A stretch of 64,000 bases of DNA from Cyclobacterium sp. 1_MG-2023 (GCF_030546805.1 NZ_JAUOPC010000004.1:248001-312000); one strand, 5' to 3'; positions 1 to 9,481 are shown, counted from the stretch's first letter. Numbers and translations: made by a program. Notes: generated by a model not told the origin, from the sequence alone.

Positions 1-578
1 CTGGTATAAGCTACATGGCCATCGGTTCCTAAAATCCTCCTGTTTGAGGCTACTTTTTCAACAATACCTTTACCTGTTCCTATATGGGTAATGGGTTGAG
101 GGTTTTTCAACGCATTTTTTATAGCCTCATCCAAATTGTCTAGTAAAACCCTGTCAAAGGAACTTTCGTAGGCCTTTGGATCCAAGCCGGCTTCTTTTAA
201 AATTTTCTCTGCGCCCCAGTCACTAATAGGAGCGTCATGTTGGTGAAGCGTATGAACAGCTACTCTGGATGGTAGAGTTGATGCTGCTTTGGCCAGTCGG
301 GATTTAAAAGCGTCTTGACTTTCATTGGCAATTCCAATCCAGTCTATAGCACAAATAACTATGGGTAAACCGCTACCTGAAATGACCACCCCTTTGGCAC
401 GTAAGCCTAAATCGTCTTTTTTCTCTAAGGGGTCATAGGCCAGTAAGCTTCCAATAGGAGGGGTAGCATCTACATCAAATAGTGCCAAGGTAAGCCCTTT
501 TTCTTGGGCGGACCCTTTGAAAGGGAATAGGGAAAGTATAGCTATAAATAGGTATATACTTGATTTGATGAACTTCAT
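1..578 (-). CDS. Secreted neutral-ceramidase-like protein, 3' end missing
   Basis: This reading frame is open from an ATG at 578 down to the window edge, so only the first 192 codons are visible. The protein starts MKFIKSSIYLFIAILSLFPF and runs to GSAQ, a clear Sec signal peptide. The mature part has LALFDVDATPPIG near the N-terminus, then AVHTLHQHDAP about 110 residues in. A DxTPP-like start followed by a His-rich HTLHQHDAP stretch is typical of the neutral/alkaline non-lysosomal ceramidase-like fold that is common in secreted Bacteroidota and Planctomycetes proteins. That family assignment comes from pattern memory. True ceramidase activity is not implied, because most members near PULs have no proven substrate. 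It is transcribed divergently from the pyrophosphatase gene. Confidence 0.6.
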   Translation of the reverse strand, partial: MKFIKSSIYLFIAILSLFPFKGSAQEKGLTLALFDVDATPPIGSLLAYDPLEKKDDLGLRAKGVVISGSGLPIVICAIDWIGIANESQDAFKSRLAKAASTLPSRVAVHTLHQHDAPISDWGAEKILKEAGLDPKAYESSFDRVLLDNLDEAIKNALKNPQPITHIGTGKGIVEKVASNRRILGTDGHVAYT

Positions 579-1066
579 AGTGGTTAAAATTAATTTTTTT
601 GAGGTTAAATTCCTTCTTTTGGTTGGCCTGTTCAGCATCTGCAAAAGAGTAGCTGCTATAAATCCAGGATCCCCTATTTGGTCTTTAATAAATTTCCCAA
701 TTCTGTATAGGTTAGGTAATTTAGAAAGTGTAGATCTTTTTAGAACAACAAATACAAATAAAAATGTAAATAATTCCTATTAAGGATTAATCCAGCGGTA
801 ATTTTCTTTCTTGGTTGATGGTTTTTTTATTTTTAAAGAAGGTCGGTACAAATTGCCAATATGAAAATAAAAGCGGTTTAAAAATTAGAAATTGGGGTTT
901 TAAGCCATGTTTTAGGCATAGATAATGCAATTTTACTGAAATAGGATAGAATATTACGGTAAATAGGTGAAAGAAGTATCTTTTATCTATTCTTCCTTGG
1001 TGGCAAGTGGAATAATAATATATTTGTCCAAATTAAAAATAAATCCAAATTCTTTTAACAGTTAGT
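579..1066. other. Intergenic region between divergent genes
   Basis: These 488 bases separate the divergent ceramidase-like and pyrophosphatase genes. They are strongly AT-rich. No convincing gene is present, since the plus-strand frame across 517-783 overlaps the signal-peptide region of the minus-strand gene and has no family features. A Bacteroidota-type promoter for hppA lies at the right end and is listed separately. Confidence 0.5.
997..1026 (+). promoter_or_regulatory. Predicted Bacteroidota promoter for hppA
   Basis: TTG at 997-999 is followed after 19 bases by TATATTTG at 1019-1026. This matches the Bacteroidota primary sigma-factor consensus TTTG-N19-TAnnTTTG. It sits about 40 bases before the hppA start codon at 1067, a usual leader length. 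Start-site mapping would settle it. Confidence 0.5.
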
Positions 1067-3286
1067 ATGGAACAATTATTTCTCTATTTGGTCCCATTTT
1101 TGGGTATTATAGGCCTTCTGATTATGGCCATAAAATCGGCCTGGGTTACGAAACAACCGACAGGTGATGAAAAAATGGTGGAGTTGGCAGGATATATAGC
1201 CAAAGGCGCCATGTCATTTTTAAAAGCAGAGTGGAAGGTAATGGGCTATTTTGTGGTCATTGCTGCCATTATTTTAGGCTGGTCCGGCACATTGTTAGAC
1301 AACTCCAGCCCTGTGATTGCTATAGCCTTTGTAATAGGTGCAGTGCTTTCTGCATTTGCAGGTTATCTAGGAATGAAAATAGCCACAAAATCCAATGTAA
1401 GGACAACTGAAGCTGCCAAAACCAGCCTTGCTAAAGCTTTGAATGTTTCTTTTACCGGAGGTACGGTAATGGGGCTAGGGGTAGCAGGCTTAGCTGTTTT
1501 AGGCATGGGAGGTCTGTTTATAATTTTTTACAATATGTTTGTAGTTTCTACAGGCGGAGATGTGAATGGTCATGAAATGGAAACCGCACTTGAAGTGTTG
1601 GCAGGTTTTTCTCTAGGAGCCGAGTCTATTGCTCTTTTTGCAAGAGTTGGGGGAGGTATTTATACCAAAGCAGCAGATGTTGGAGCCGACTTGGTAGGTA
1701 AAGTTGAAGCCGGAATACCGGAAGATGATGTGCGTAACCCTGCTACCATAGCAGATAATGTGGGAGATAACGTCGGTGATGTAGCCGGAATGGGAGCCGA
1801 TTTGTTTGGTTCTTATGTAGCCACTATTTTGGCATCCATGGTTTTGGGTAGAGAGATTGTTAGTAATGATAATTTTGGAGGTATTGCCCCGGTGCTCTTG
1901 CCTTTGGTAATTGCCGGATTAGGCCTGGTATTTTCTATAGTAGGAACCTTATTTGTTAAAATAAAATCGGAGAATGGGAATGTACAAGCTGCACTGAATA
2001 AAGGTAACTGGCTTTCAATTTTACTAACTGTAGCGGCTTCATTTTTCGTCATTGACTTTATGTTGCCGGAAGGTGATTTGGTGATGTCGAGAATAAATTC
2101 AGCTTCCTTCACTAAAATGGGAGTGTTCGGAGCAGTTTTTATAGGTCTGGTTGTAGGTGCTTTAATGAGCATCATAACAGAGTACTATACAGCAATGGGT
2201 AAAGGTCCCGTCAATTCAATCATTAAACAATCCTCTACGGGTCATGCTACCAATATTATTGGAGGTTTAGCTGTAGGCATGCAATCCACAGTACTTCCGA
2301 TCTTAGTTTTGGCTGCAGGTATTTTCACTTCTTATATGTCCGCAGGCTTATACGGTGTAGCCATAGCTGCTGCAGGTATGATGGCTACCACAGCCATGCA
2401 ACTTGCCATAGATGCCTTTGGACCAATTGCTGACAATGCAGGAGGGATTGCCGAAATGGCCGGTTTACCCAAAGAGGTAAGAGAAAGAACAGATATACTT
2501 GATGCTGTAGGGAATACCACCGCTGCTAGCGGTAAAGGTTTTGCCATCGCATCGGCAGCATTGACAGCCTTGGCATTATTTGCAGCCTATGTAGGAATCT
2601 CAGGTATATCTACCATCGATATTTATAAAGCAGATGTGCTTTCGGGCCTATTTGTTGGGGCAATGATTCCCTTTATCTTTTCAGCCCTTGCAATTGCAGC
2701 AGTGGGGAGAGCAGCCATGGATATGGTGAATGAAGTAAGAAGGCAATTCAAGGAAATTCCGGGCATCATGCAATTTAAAACCAAGCCTGATTATGAAAAA
2801 TGTGTTGAGATATCTACCAAAGCCTCCATTAGAGAAATGGTGGCTCCAGGGGCAATTGCCCTAATTTCACCCATTGTAGTAGGATTTCTTTTTGGCCACG
2901 AAGTACTGGGAGGAATGTTAGCCGGAGTTACTGTTTCCGGTGTTTTAATGGGTATTTTCCAAAACAATGCCGGTGGCGCTTGGGACAATGCCAAGAAATC
3001 ATTCGAAAAAGGTGTAGAGATCGATGGTGAAATGTATTACAAAGGATCAGAGCCACACAAGGCTTCTGTAACAGGAGATACAGTAGGAGATCCATTTAAG
3101 GATACTTCTGGCCCATCCATGAATATCTTGATCAAATTAACCTCAATTGTTTCCATTGTGATTGCGCCATATATTTCAGTAGACAGCCCATTAGGCTTAT
3201 CAGATAATGGAGAAGCAAAGACCAAAAAAGTAGCTCAGGTAGTTACCCAAGAACCTTCAACCATTGAGGTATTGAAAATAGATTGA
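1067..3286 (+). CDS. hppA: K+-dependent membrane-bound proton/sodium pyrophosphatase
   Basis: This integral inner-membrane pump couples hydrolysis of pyrophosphate to ion export and also removes PPi made in biosynthesis. The 739 residues fit the family (about 700-800) and form roughly 16 membrane helices. The substrate-binding segment is visible from GIPEDD (about residue 215) through DNVGDNVGD to GADLF. At residues 482-490 the sequence is GNTTAASGK. Ala486 and Gly489 at these two positions mark the K+-dependent class, where K+-independent enzymes have Lys and Thr. The usual helix-6 glutamate in ADLFESY is replaced by Gly248 (ADLFGSY), while helix 5 carries Glu186 in GAESIALF where Ser is more common. 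A relocated glutamate has been reported for H+-pumping K+-dependent enzymes of the Flavobacterium type, so proton transport is my inference. The gene is monocistronic, with its own promoter and terminator. Confidence 0.96.
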   Translation: MEQLFLYLVPFLGIIGLLIMAIKSAWVTKQPTGDEKMVELAGYIAKGAMSFLKAEWKVMGYFVVIAAIILGWSGTLLDNSSPVIAIAFVIGAVLSAFAGYLGMKIATKSNVRTTEAAKTSLAKALNVSFTGGTVMGLGVAGLAVLGMGGLFIIFYNMFVVSTGGDVNGHEMETALEVLAGFSLGAESIALFARVGGGIYTKAADVGADLVGKVEAGIPEDDVRNPATIADNVGDNVGDVAGMGADLFGSYVATILASMVLGREIVSNDNFGGIAPVLLPLVIAGLGLVFSIVGTLFVKIKSENGNVQAALNKGNWLSILLTVAASFFVIDFMLPEGDLVMSRINSASFTKMGVFGAVFIGLVVGALMSIITEYYTAMGKGPVNSIIKQSSTGHATNIIGGLAVGMQSTVLPILVLAAGIFTSYMSAGLYGVAIAAAGMMATTAMQLAIDAFGPIADNAGGIAEMAGLPKEVRERTDILDAVGNTTAASGKGFAIASAALTALALFAAYVGISGISTIDIYKADVLSGLFVGAMIPFIFSALAIAAVGRAAMDMVNEVRRQFKEIPGIMQFKTKPDYEKCVEISTKASIREMVAPGAIALISPIVVGFLFGHEVLGGMLAGVTVSGVLMGIFQNNAGGAWDNAKKSFEKGVEIDGEMYYKGSEPHKASVTGDTVGDPFKDTSGPSMNILIKLTSIVSIVIAPYISVDSPLGLSDNGEAKTKKVAQVVTQEPSTIEVLKID

Positions 3287-3302
3287 TGCGGTTCAACCCT
3301 TC

Positions 3303-3339
3303 AAAAAAGCCTCTGAATTAAAATTCAGAGGCTTTTTTT
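3303..3339 (+). terminator. Rho-independent terminator after hppA
   Basis: An 11-bp perfect stem, GCCTCTGAATT at 3309-3319 with AATTCAGAGGC at 3322-3332, is followed by a run of seven T. It lies 17 bases past the hppA stop codon. The A-run on the left could also let it act on the minus strand. Confidence 0.9.
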
Positions 3340-3687
3340 ATGAGAAAAATTATAGAATTAGTATAAAAGTCATTCTAGTAATATTGAATAAATCAAGTAT
3401 CTTTGGTAGGCTAGGTAGCAATTTCGCTGCATTATTATTGAGATGTCCTTGGTTCTTGACCTGCTTAGTTTATCGATGCCATCCTTATTGATCCTAGTCT
3501 TAAAAAGAGATTTTATCTGCTTATTATATTTATATAGTTTTGAGTTCAAGTCCTCAATCTTTTCCGAAATCAATAGGTAGCTTTTCAGCCTATTGTTTAA
3601 GAAAAGGGTAGAAGGTTAAATACAGGTAATCCCCAAAATAATCCATTAGAAATTGTGTTTCAACATAGATTTTAAATAATATTAATA
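3340..3687. other. Intergenic region, no supported gene
   Basis: These 348 bases lie between the hppA terminator and the amidase gene. A 67-codon minus-strand frame (3370-3573) encodes a basic, lysine-rich peptide without recognisable motifs or a convincing ribosome binding site. I treat it as unsupported. It could be a decayed gene remnant. Confidence 0.4.
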
Positions 3688-4695
3688 ATGAAAAGTATTT
3701 TCGGAAAAGGCCTATTTATTCTTGTATTTATATGCTTCAGTACTACATATTTATCCGCTTGGTCTGCAGGGGTAAAGCGCAATAACTCCATAGATGGCAA
3801 GGTGATATGCATAGACCCCGGACATGGAGGAACAGCTGCCACGGATTCTTATAGGGTAGGGCCTTCAGGTGAAAGAGAGGAATGGGTTAACCTTAGGGTT
3901 GCTTTGCTGCTTGGAGAGATGTTGGAGGGGGCAGGGGCCAAGGTTGTGCTTACCAGAACCACGGACACTTTTATTCCTTTGGCAGAAAGAAGCAAAATAG
4001 CCTTAGAGAATAAGGCGGATATTTTTATTTCTATACACCACAATGCTACGGCCGACCCCAAAGTGAATTTTCCAATAATTTATTTTCATGGCAGTGCGGA
4101 AGAAAATCAGGCAAGTGTAACATTAGGAAAGGAAGTTGCAGAAAAGTTGGTCGGCCAACTATTTAAAGGAAAAGGCCCTTATAGTTTGGTTTCAGATTTC
4201 ACCATATTTTCTCAATCAGGGTCCAGTGTGCTTAGGGGAACCTATGGCATTCCCGGTATTATTGGAGAAGCTTCATTTTTCACTTCCCCGAAAGAAGAAA
4301 AGAAGCTTAAACAATCGGAATACAATCAAAAGGAAGCCCAAGCTTATTTTGAGGCAATTGCTTCGTTCTTTGCCTCTTCGGAAATAGCTCCCATTGCAGA
4401 AAAAAAGGATCCTTCAGAAGTCGATCCATTCAAAGTATTTCAAGAAGCTGAAAGGATGCGCCCAGAAGCCAAAGCTTGGAAAGCCAACTTTTTGAAAGGT
4501 AAAAAACTTTTAAAGAAAGGTGGTGATCAAAGATTGGTTGAGGCTTTTGAACTACTGACATTATCAGCCAGGTCTTTTCCGGATTCTTATGTTGCCAAAG
4601 CATGTCATGAACTAAGGGTGGAAATCCTCAAACGACAAAATAAAGTAGATGCCGTAAAAATCGAAGAAATGCGAATTCGGTATTTTTACCCCTAA
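3688..4695 (+). CDS. N-acetylmuramoyl-L-alanine amidase (Amidase_3)
   Basis: This is an exported zinc amidase that cleaves the bond between N-acetylmuramic acid and the stem peptide of peptidoglycan, with a role in cell separation or wall turnover. A signal peptide covers residues 1-24. The Amidase_3 domain follows directly, with zinc ligands visible as His46 in DPGHGG, Glu64/65 in GEREEWVNL and His117 in ISIHHNA. The catalytic glutamate is in IIGEASFF near residue 194. The C-terminal 100 residues after the catalytic domain are charged and helical and resemble a tetratricopeptide-like tail rather than a LysM or SPOR domain. The gene stands alone. It is convergent with the HPt gene, with 55 bases between the two stops. 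Confidence 0.9.
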   Translation: MKSIFGKGLFILVFICFSTTYLSAWSAGVKRNNSIDGKVICIDPGHGGTAATDSYRVGPSGEREEWVNLRVALLLGEMLEGAGAKVVLTRTTDTFIPLAERSKIALENKADIFISIHHNATADPKVNFPIIYFHGSAEENQASVTLGKEVAEKLVGQLFKGKGPYSLVSDFTIFSQSGSSVLRGTYGIPGIIGEASFFTSPKEEKKLKQSEYNQKEAQAYFEAIASFFASSEIAPIAEKKDPSEVDPFKVFQEAERMRPEAKAWKANFLKGKKLLKKGGDQRLVEAFELLTLSARSFPDSYVAKACHELRVEILKRQNKVDAVKIEEMRIRYFYP

Positions 4696-4750
4696 GTCTA
4701 TTTGGAGCATTCTACTTCACTAGGAAATGGGGGATAGTGCAAAGGCGCTT

Positions 4751-5104
4751 TTAGTTAAGTTCCATTTGCAATTGTTGGATAACAATTTCCAATTCACTAT
4801 TAATGGTACCAATATTGGCTTCAAGGTTTCCAGAAAGGCTTTCGATTTCAGCCAATCTTTCTACCTCTCTAATAAGCGGCATTAAAGTGGTGATCTTAAT
4901 ATTGTCTATACTTGGCTTTATCTGGTGGGCAAGGTTACGGATCGTGGCGTAATCTTTTTGATCAATAGCCTGATTGAAACCGGTAATGGTAGTTTCAGCT
5001 TGGCTGATAAAAAGTTTTATCATCTCATTGATAAACTCTTGACTACCCCCACTAATTTCTTCTAAATTAACTAAATCATATAGTTTTTTTTGGCTTTGAT
5101 CCAT
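4751..5104 (-). CDS. HPt (histidine phosphotransfer) domain protein
   Basis: This small cytoplasmic phosphorelay protein has 117 residues and is made of a single HPt four-helix bundle. The phospho-accepting residue should be His60 within RNLAHQIKPSIDN, matching the HPt pattern xHxxKxxxxxxG, although the usual trailing glycine is replaced. The helix EFINEMIKLFISQAE at residues 23-37 is typical of the family. No histidine kinase or response regulator lies nearby, so its partners are encoded elsewhere. The gene is divergent from tex across a 148-bp gap. The assignment to HPt is firm, while the pathway is unknown. Confidence 0.85.
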   Translation of the reverse strand: MDQSQKKLYDLVNLEEISGGSQEFINEMIKLFISQAETTITGFNQAIDQKDYATIRNLAHQIKPSIDNIKITTLMPLIREVERLAEIESLSGNLEANIGTINSELEIVIQQLQMELN

Positions 5105-5252
5105 TGTTTGTTATGTATAAATGTGTTTGTAAATATACAATTTGCTGTGAAATAACCGAATAATCTTATTCTTAGTTTTTTTACAATATCCCAAAAAAAT
5201 AGCTTTAAATTGCGCCCTAATAAACAAAATCAGGATTTAATTATTTTTATTC

Positions 5253-7517
5253 ATGTCAGATTTGAATCATTATTCCAAGATTGCCACTGAGTTAGGTGTT
5301 CGAGAAAAGCAAGTAATCAGTACGGTCAATTTACTGGATGAGGGTGGAACAGTACCTTTTATTTCCAGGTATAGAAAAGAAGTCACCGGAAGTTTGGATG
5401 AGGTGCAAGTAGCAGCTGTCAGAGATAGATTGCAACAGCTAAGGGATCTGGACAAGCGCAAGGAAGCCATAATAAAATCCATAGATGAACAAGGTAAATT
5501 AACAGATGCATTGGCCGACAAAATTAATGCTGCGGAAACAATGTCTGTTCTGGAAGATATTTACCTTCCTTACAAACCCAAAAGAAGAACCAAAGGTACC
5601 ATCGCCAAAGAGAAAGGGCTTGAGCCATTGGCACAGTTGATTTTTGAACAAAATTCAATTGATTTAGACAAGTCAGCTGAAGAATACCTAAGTGAAGAAA
5701 AAGGGGTGGCCTCAATAGATGAGGCCTTGAATGGAGCCAGAGATATCATTGCTGAATGGATCAATGAGGATGCAGAAATTAGAAAAAAATTAAGACAACT
5801 GTTTATTGAAGAAGGGGAGTTTGTGTCAAAAGTCATTCCCGGAAAAGAAGAGGAAGCGATCAAATACAAAGATTATTTTGACTGGAGAGAACCTGTCAAA
5901 ACCGCTCCATCTCATAGGGTTTTGGCCATGAGAAGAGGAGAAAAAGAACTTTTCCTCATGTTGGATACTGGGCCTGATGACCTAACAGCCACCAAAATTA
6001 TCGAGAAGGCAGTTGTTAGAGAAAACAATACCTGCACTGATCAGGTAAGGTTGGCAGTGAAAGATGGCTATAAAAGGTTGCTTAAACCATCTATGGAAAC
6101 AGAAGTGAGGTTATATGCCAAGAAAAAGGCGGATGAAGGTGCCATTAAAGTTTTCACAGAAAACCTTAGACAACTGTTGTTAAGCTCTCCTTTGGGAGAA
6201 AAATCTGTTTTGGCCATAGACCCGGGGTTTAGAACAGGCTGTAAGGTTGTTTGCCTTGGCCCCCAAGGTCAGTTTCTTCAGAATGAAACCATCTTCCCCA
6301 ATGAGCCACAGAAGAAAACCATGGAATCCGGAGCCCTGATCAAACACATGGTTGCAACACATAAAATTGAGGCAATTGCAATTGGTAATGGTACAGCAAG
6401 CAGAGAAACGGAAAGCTTTGTGAAAAACATTGGTCTGCCTAAAGAGGTATTGGTGGTAATGGTAAATGAAAGTGGAGCCTCCATCTATTCAGCTTCTGAT
6501 GTGGCCAGGGAAGAATTCCCGGATCATGACCTTACAGTAAGAGGGGCGATTTCTATTGGCCGCAGATTAATGGATCCTCTGGCAGAATTGGTGAAAATTG
6601 ATGCCAAATCCATAGGAGTAGGGCAATATCAGCATGACGTGGATCAAACTGCACTAAAGAATTCCCTTGATGATACAGTAATGAGTTGTGTAAACGGTGT
6701 AGGGGTAGAGGTAAATACAGCTTCCAAGCAATTGTTAACCTATGTTTCCGGTCTTGGACCTTCTTTGGCACAGAACATCGTTGCCTATCGAAATGAAAAT
6801 GGTCCTTTTAAAAGCAGAGCAGATATTAAAAAGGTGCCTAGGTTAGGGGAAAAAGCTTTTGAGCAAGCTGCCGGATTCCTGAGAATCCGTAACGGAAAGA
6901 ATCCTCTGGATAGTAGTGCCGTTCACCCCGAGCGATACGCTTTGATCAATAAGATAGCAAAAGACATGGGAGTTTCTGTAGAGGAACTGCTGAAGAAAGA
7001 GGACTTGCTGCAGAAAATTCCACTTAAAGATTATGTCAACGAACAGGTGGGTTTGCCTACCCTTAAAGATATTCTTGAAGAGTTGGGAAAACCGGGTAGA
7101 GATCCTAGAGAAAAATTTGAGGTTTTTCAGTTTGAAGAGGGAATCAATGAAATGAAAGACCTAAAGGTAGGGATGAAACTGCCGGGCATTGTTACCAATA
7201 TCACTCAATTTGGTGCTTTTGTGGATATAGGTGTACACCAAGATGGATTGGTTCACCTAAGCCAAATGGCAGACAGGTTTATCAAGGACCCTAAGGAAGT
7301 TGTGGCTGTCAACCAAAAAGTAATGGCAACAGTAATGGAAGTGGACTTGCCAAGAAAAAGAATTGGCTTAAGTCTTAAATCGGATCCTTTTGCAAGCAAT
7401 ACCTCCTCAAGTGGTAGAAGGGAAAGACCTCGAAGAAGTCAACAAGGAAACCAAAAAGTGGCTCAGGAAAGCATGGAGGATAAGCTTGCGCTGCTAAAAA
7501 AGAAGTTTGGGAAATAA
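5253..7517 (+). CDS. tex: Tex-family RNA-binding transcription accessory protein
   Basis: Tex is a cytoplasmic nucleic-acid-binding protein, homologous to eukaryotic Spt6, linked to transcription and RNA metabolism. The 754-residue length is typical. The Tex-like N-terminal helical region covers about residues 1-200. A YqgF/RuvX-like RNase H fold follows, with the recognisable VLAIDPGFRTGCK near residue 320. Then come helix-hairpin-helix motifs (GLGPSLAQNIVAYR and VPRLGEKAFEQAAG, about residues 500-545). The S1 RNA-binding domain starts at GMKLPGIVTNITQFGAFVDI near residue 640. The last 40 residues are a basic, Ser/Arg/Gln-rich tail. The gene has its own terminator and no operon partner. Confidence 0.96.
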   Translation: MSDLNHYSKIATELGVREKQVISTVNLLDEGGTVPFISRYRKEVTGSLDEVQVAAVRDRLQQLRDLDKRKEAIIKSIDEQGKLTDALADKINAAETMSVLEDIYLPYKPKRRTKGTIAKEKGLEPLAQLIFEQNSIDLDKSAEEYLSEEKGVASIDEALNGARDIIAEWINEDAEIRKKLRQLFIEEGEFVSKVIPGKEEEAIKYKDYFDWREPVKTAPSHRVLAMRRGEKELFLMLDTGPDDLTATKIIEKAVVRENNTCTDQVRLAVKDGYKRLLKPSMETEVRLYAKKKADEGAIKVFTENLRQLLLSSPLGEKSVLAIDPGFRTGCKVVCLGPQGQFLQNETIFPNEPQKKTMESGALIKHMVATHKIEAIAIGNGTASRETESFVKNIGLPKEVLVVMVNESGASIYSASDVAREEFPDHDLTVRGAISIGRRLMDPLAELVKIDAKSIGVGQYQHDVDQTALKNSLDDTVMSCVNGVGVEVNTASKQLLTYVSGLGPSLAQNIVAYRNENGPFKSRADIKKVPRLGEKAFEQAAGFLRIRNGKNPLDSSAVHPERYALINKIAKDMGVSVEELLKKEDLLQKIPLKDYVNEQVGLPTLKDILEELGKPGRDPREKFEVFQFEEGINEMKDLKVGMKLPGIVTNITQFGAFVDIGVHQDGLVHLSQMADRFIKDPKEVVAVNQKVMATVMEVDLPRKRIGLSLKSDPFASNTSSSGRRERPRRSQQGNQKVAQESMEDKLALLKKKFGK

Positions 7518-7555
7518 CACCATTCCAAAAAATCTTTAGCCTTTAAATAGGGATT

Positions 7556-7589
7556 AAGCCTGTGAATTTACTTTCACAGGCTTTTTTTT
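7556..7589 (+). terminator. Rho-independent terminator after tex
   Basis: The 11-bp stem AAGCCTGTGAA (7556-7566) pairs with TTCACAGGCTT (7573-7583) around a 6-base loop, and a T-run follows. It lies 38 bases after the tex stop codon. Confidence 0.92.
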
Positions 7590-7652
7590 ACCTAAGGCTC
7601 ATTTTTTTTCAATTGTAATAGGTTAATTAAAATAACATTTCTATTTTCGTAT

Positions 7653-7669
7653 TGTTCATTAAATAAACA
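7653..7669. promoter_or_regulatory. Candidate operator of the XRE/S24 repressor
   Basis: TGTTCATT-A-AATAAACA is a 17-bp inverted repeat with one mismatch. It is centred 18 bases upstream of the ATG at 7679 that begins the two-gene operon. Its size and position fit a dimeric HTH repressor acting on its own promoter. Binding has not been shown. Confidence 0.4.
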
Positions 7670-7678
7670 TATTGAAAT

Positions 7679-7936
7679 ATGAGAGACCTTCACAATATTA
7701 GTTTTACGACAAAAAAATTGATGTCCGGCAACCTACAAGTTAAATTTCATATTCAAAATGCGGTGAAGCCATATTATGGGTATTTGTTGGTGAATCAGGC
7801 CTTATCAGATGAGGAGATAATGGAGGAAATAAAATTGAGGTTAAATTTGCGTGAGCAATCTAAAATGGACTTATTGAAATTCACTTTCAAAAACCAATGG
7901 AAAGATGACCATCAATTTTATTTGTATTCGGCATGA
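7679..7936 (+). CDS. Small protein of unknown function upstream of the XRE/S24 repressor
   Basis: This 85-residue protein has no recognised family. It is soluble and moderately basic and has no signal peptide or cysteines. It opens MRDLHNISFTTKKLMSGNL, and the central LSDEEIMEEIKLRLNLREQ is probably a helix. Its stop overlaps the next start by 4 bp (ATGA at 7933-7936), so the two genes are almost certainly translated together. Such a coupled small partner could be an accessory factor or an anti-repressor for the LexA-like protein, but nothing in the sequence proves that. Codon use resembles the neighbours. Confidence 0.6.
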   Translation: MRDLHNISFTTKKLMSGNLQVKFHIQNAVKPYYGYLLVNQALSDEEIMEEIKLRLNLREQSKMDLLKFTFKNQWKDDHQFYLYSA

Positions 7937-8706
7937 GTTTTCTAGGGAGTAATATTAAGGCATTACGTAAAAAGTCAGGTTTGACCCAAACTCAACTGGC
8001 TGAAGAGCTAGGTGTTCAACGAACCATGATTTCTGCCTATGAGGATGGGAGATCCGAACCAAGGCTTTCAACATTGCTTACCTTGACCAATATTTTTGAT
8101 GTTTCAATGGACGAGCTGACAAGTTGGGATATTGCTAGCAAAGGGCGTCAATTTCTCCAACGAGAGAAGTTAAAGATTCTTACCGTTACCTTAGATCAGG
8201 ATGAACAGGAAAGGATTAGCATGGTGGGTAAAAAAGCTTCCGCCGGCTATCTTAATGGATATGCAGATCCGGAGTATATGGAGAATTTACCCAATTTTAG
8301 GCTGCCTAATTTGGATGGCAATCAAACCTACCGGGCTTTTGAAATAAGTGGTGACAGCATGTTGCCCTTGATGCCGGGAACAGTTGTCGTGGGCGCTTAT
8401 TTAGAAAGTCCAATGGAAATCAAGAATGGTAAAACCTATGTGTTGGTAACCAAAAACGACGGAATTGTCTATAAAAGGGTTTTTAATTACATTGAAGAGC
8501 GAGGTAAATTATTTGCCGTTTCGGATAATCAAACCTACAAACCCTACGATATTGCCATTCAGGATGTAATGGAAATATGGGAAGCCAAGGCATTCATTAG
8601 CTCACATTTTCCTGACCCCACTCCATCAGCGCCGGTTTCACTGGAGGAAATAGGTAAAATGATTTTAGAAATTAAAACAGATATCAGAAAAATATCCAAC
8701 CACTAA
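7933..8706 (+). CDS. LexA/CI-like self-cleaving repressor (XRE HTH plus S24 peptidase)
   Basis: This cytoplasmic transcriptional regulator has 257 residues and two parts. Residues 6-62 are a classic helix-turn-helix (ALRKKSGLTQTQLAEELGV then ISAYEDGRSEPR). Residues about 100-225 are an S24 peptidase domain with the nucleophile Ser142 in ISGDSMLP and the general base Lys181 in IVYKR. A plausible self-cleavage site is Ala104-Gly105 (KASAGYLNGY), exactly the type used by LexA and phage CI. The protein should therefore be a repressor inactivated by RecA-stimulated autoproteolysis after DNA damage. No phage genes surround it, so it is more likely a chromosomal stress regulator than a prophage repressor. 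A palindrome upstream of the operon could be its operator. Confidence 0.88.
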   Translation: MSFLGSNIKALRKKSGLTQTQLAEELGVQRTMISAYEDGRSEPRLSTLLTLTNIFDVSMDELTSWDIASKGRQFLQREKLKILTVTLDQDEQERISMVGKKASAGYLNGYADPEYMENLPNFRLPNLDGNQTYRAFEISGDSMLPLMPGTVVVGAYLESPMEIKNGKTYVLVTKNDGIVYKRVFNYIEERGKLFAVSDNQTYKPYDIAIQDVMEIWEAKAFISSHFPDPTPSAPVSLEEIGKMILEIKTDIRKISNH

Positions 8707-8719
8707 GGCCTCGGAAAAA

Positions 8720-9481
8720 TCATATGAGTTGACTCAGTGCATGTTCGATTTTTTTCTTGGCATCGAATGATGGGTCAAGGTTGATAATGCCTTTCTCAAA
8801 GTTATGCCAAATACCATCCCCACAATCCAAATACCTGCCATTTTTTACGGGTTCATCCTCCATGGCTACACCATAATCGTAATCAGGAATGAAAATGAGT
8901 GAGGCAAGTTCCCTTCCTCTTTCCCAGGCCATTTCTTTTTGTTTCCCATTAATATTAAGTAATACCTTTCTTACGGAAAATTTGTAAACGATTTCAACCA
9001 TCGTTTTTTTCTCTTTCTTAATTTCCAGATACCTGATTTGCATGGGGGCCTCTTTCTTGCTGACCTCATAAATGGCTTGAATGAAATCTTGACAAGTAAA
9101 GTACCAATCTTCTTGGTTTAATGGGATGTCACGAATCAACTTTCCATGAATGTCCTTTGCCAATAATTTAATACCACCTTTTTCCCCAAGGGTTTTTAGG
9201 TTAGACCATTTTGATGAAGAGTAAAGCTTTTTGAAGATACCTTCCCAAAGCTTGGGGATTTCCCCCTTATAACTATAGTCATCTGCCATGGTAAAACCTT
9301 CATCAACGATTTCTTCCGGAGTCAAGGTTTCCCTATCGGTATATTGAATATTAAATTGGGTATTTACAAAGTTCTTGCTGAAGGAGAGCTTCAACTTAAA
9401 AATATGACTAAATGGAGGAGGTACCTCTCCGGTGATAAAATCAATTTCCAATCGTACAATGTCGTCTGATTTTAAATGCAT
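8720..9481 (-). CDS. Conserved hypothetical protein, 253 aa
   Basis: I do not recognise this protein. It lacks a signal peptide and membrane helices and looks like a soluble mixed alpha/beta protein rich in aromatic and charged residues. Near the C-terminus it has IFIPDYDYGVAMEDEPVKNG followed by RYLDCGDGIWHNF, a Trp/Asp-rich segment that could be a ligand-binding edge. It is convergent with the XRE/S24 operon, with 13 bases between the stops. It is divergent from the 2OG oxygenase gene across 158 bases. A ribosome binding site is not obvious, as is usual in this phylum. The long intact frame supports a real gene. Confidence 0.7.
   Translation of the reverse strand: MHLKSDDIVRLEIDFITGEVPPPFSHIFKLKLSFSKNFVNTQFNIQYTDRETLTPEEIVDEGFTMADDYSYKGEIPKLWEGIFKKLYSSSKWSNLKTLGEKGGIKLLAKDIHGKLIRDIPLNQEDWYFTCQDFIQAIYEVSKKEAPMQIRYLEIKKEKKTMVEIVYKFSVRKVLLNINGKQKEMAWERGRELASLIFIPDYDYGVAMEDEPVKNGRYLDCGDGIWHNFEKGIINLDPSFDAKKKIEHALSQLI

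Noticed and set aside
1813-2175. A 120-aa minus-strand frame inside hppA
   Set aside because: It lies fully within the pyrophosphatase gene in the opposite frame and has no features of its own.
3370-3573. A 67-aa basic minus-strand frame
   Set aside because: No family or context support. It might be a remnant but cannot be shown to be a gene.
7933-8706. Prophage immunity repressor
   Set aside because: The protein is CI-like, but no integrase, portal, capsid or lysis genes occur nearby.
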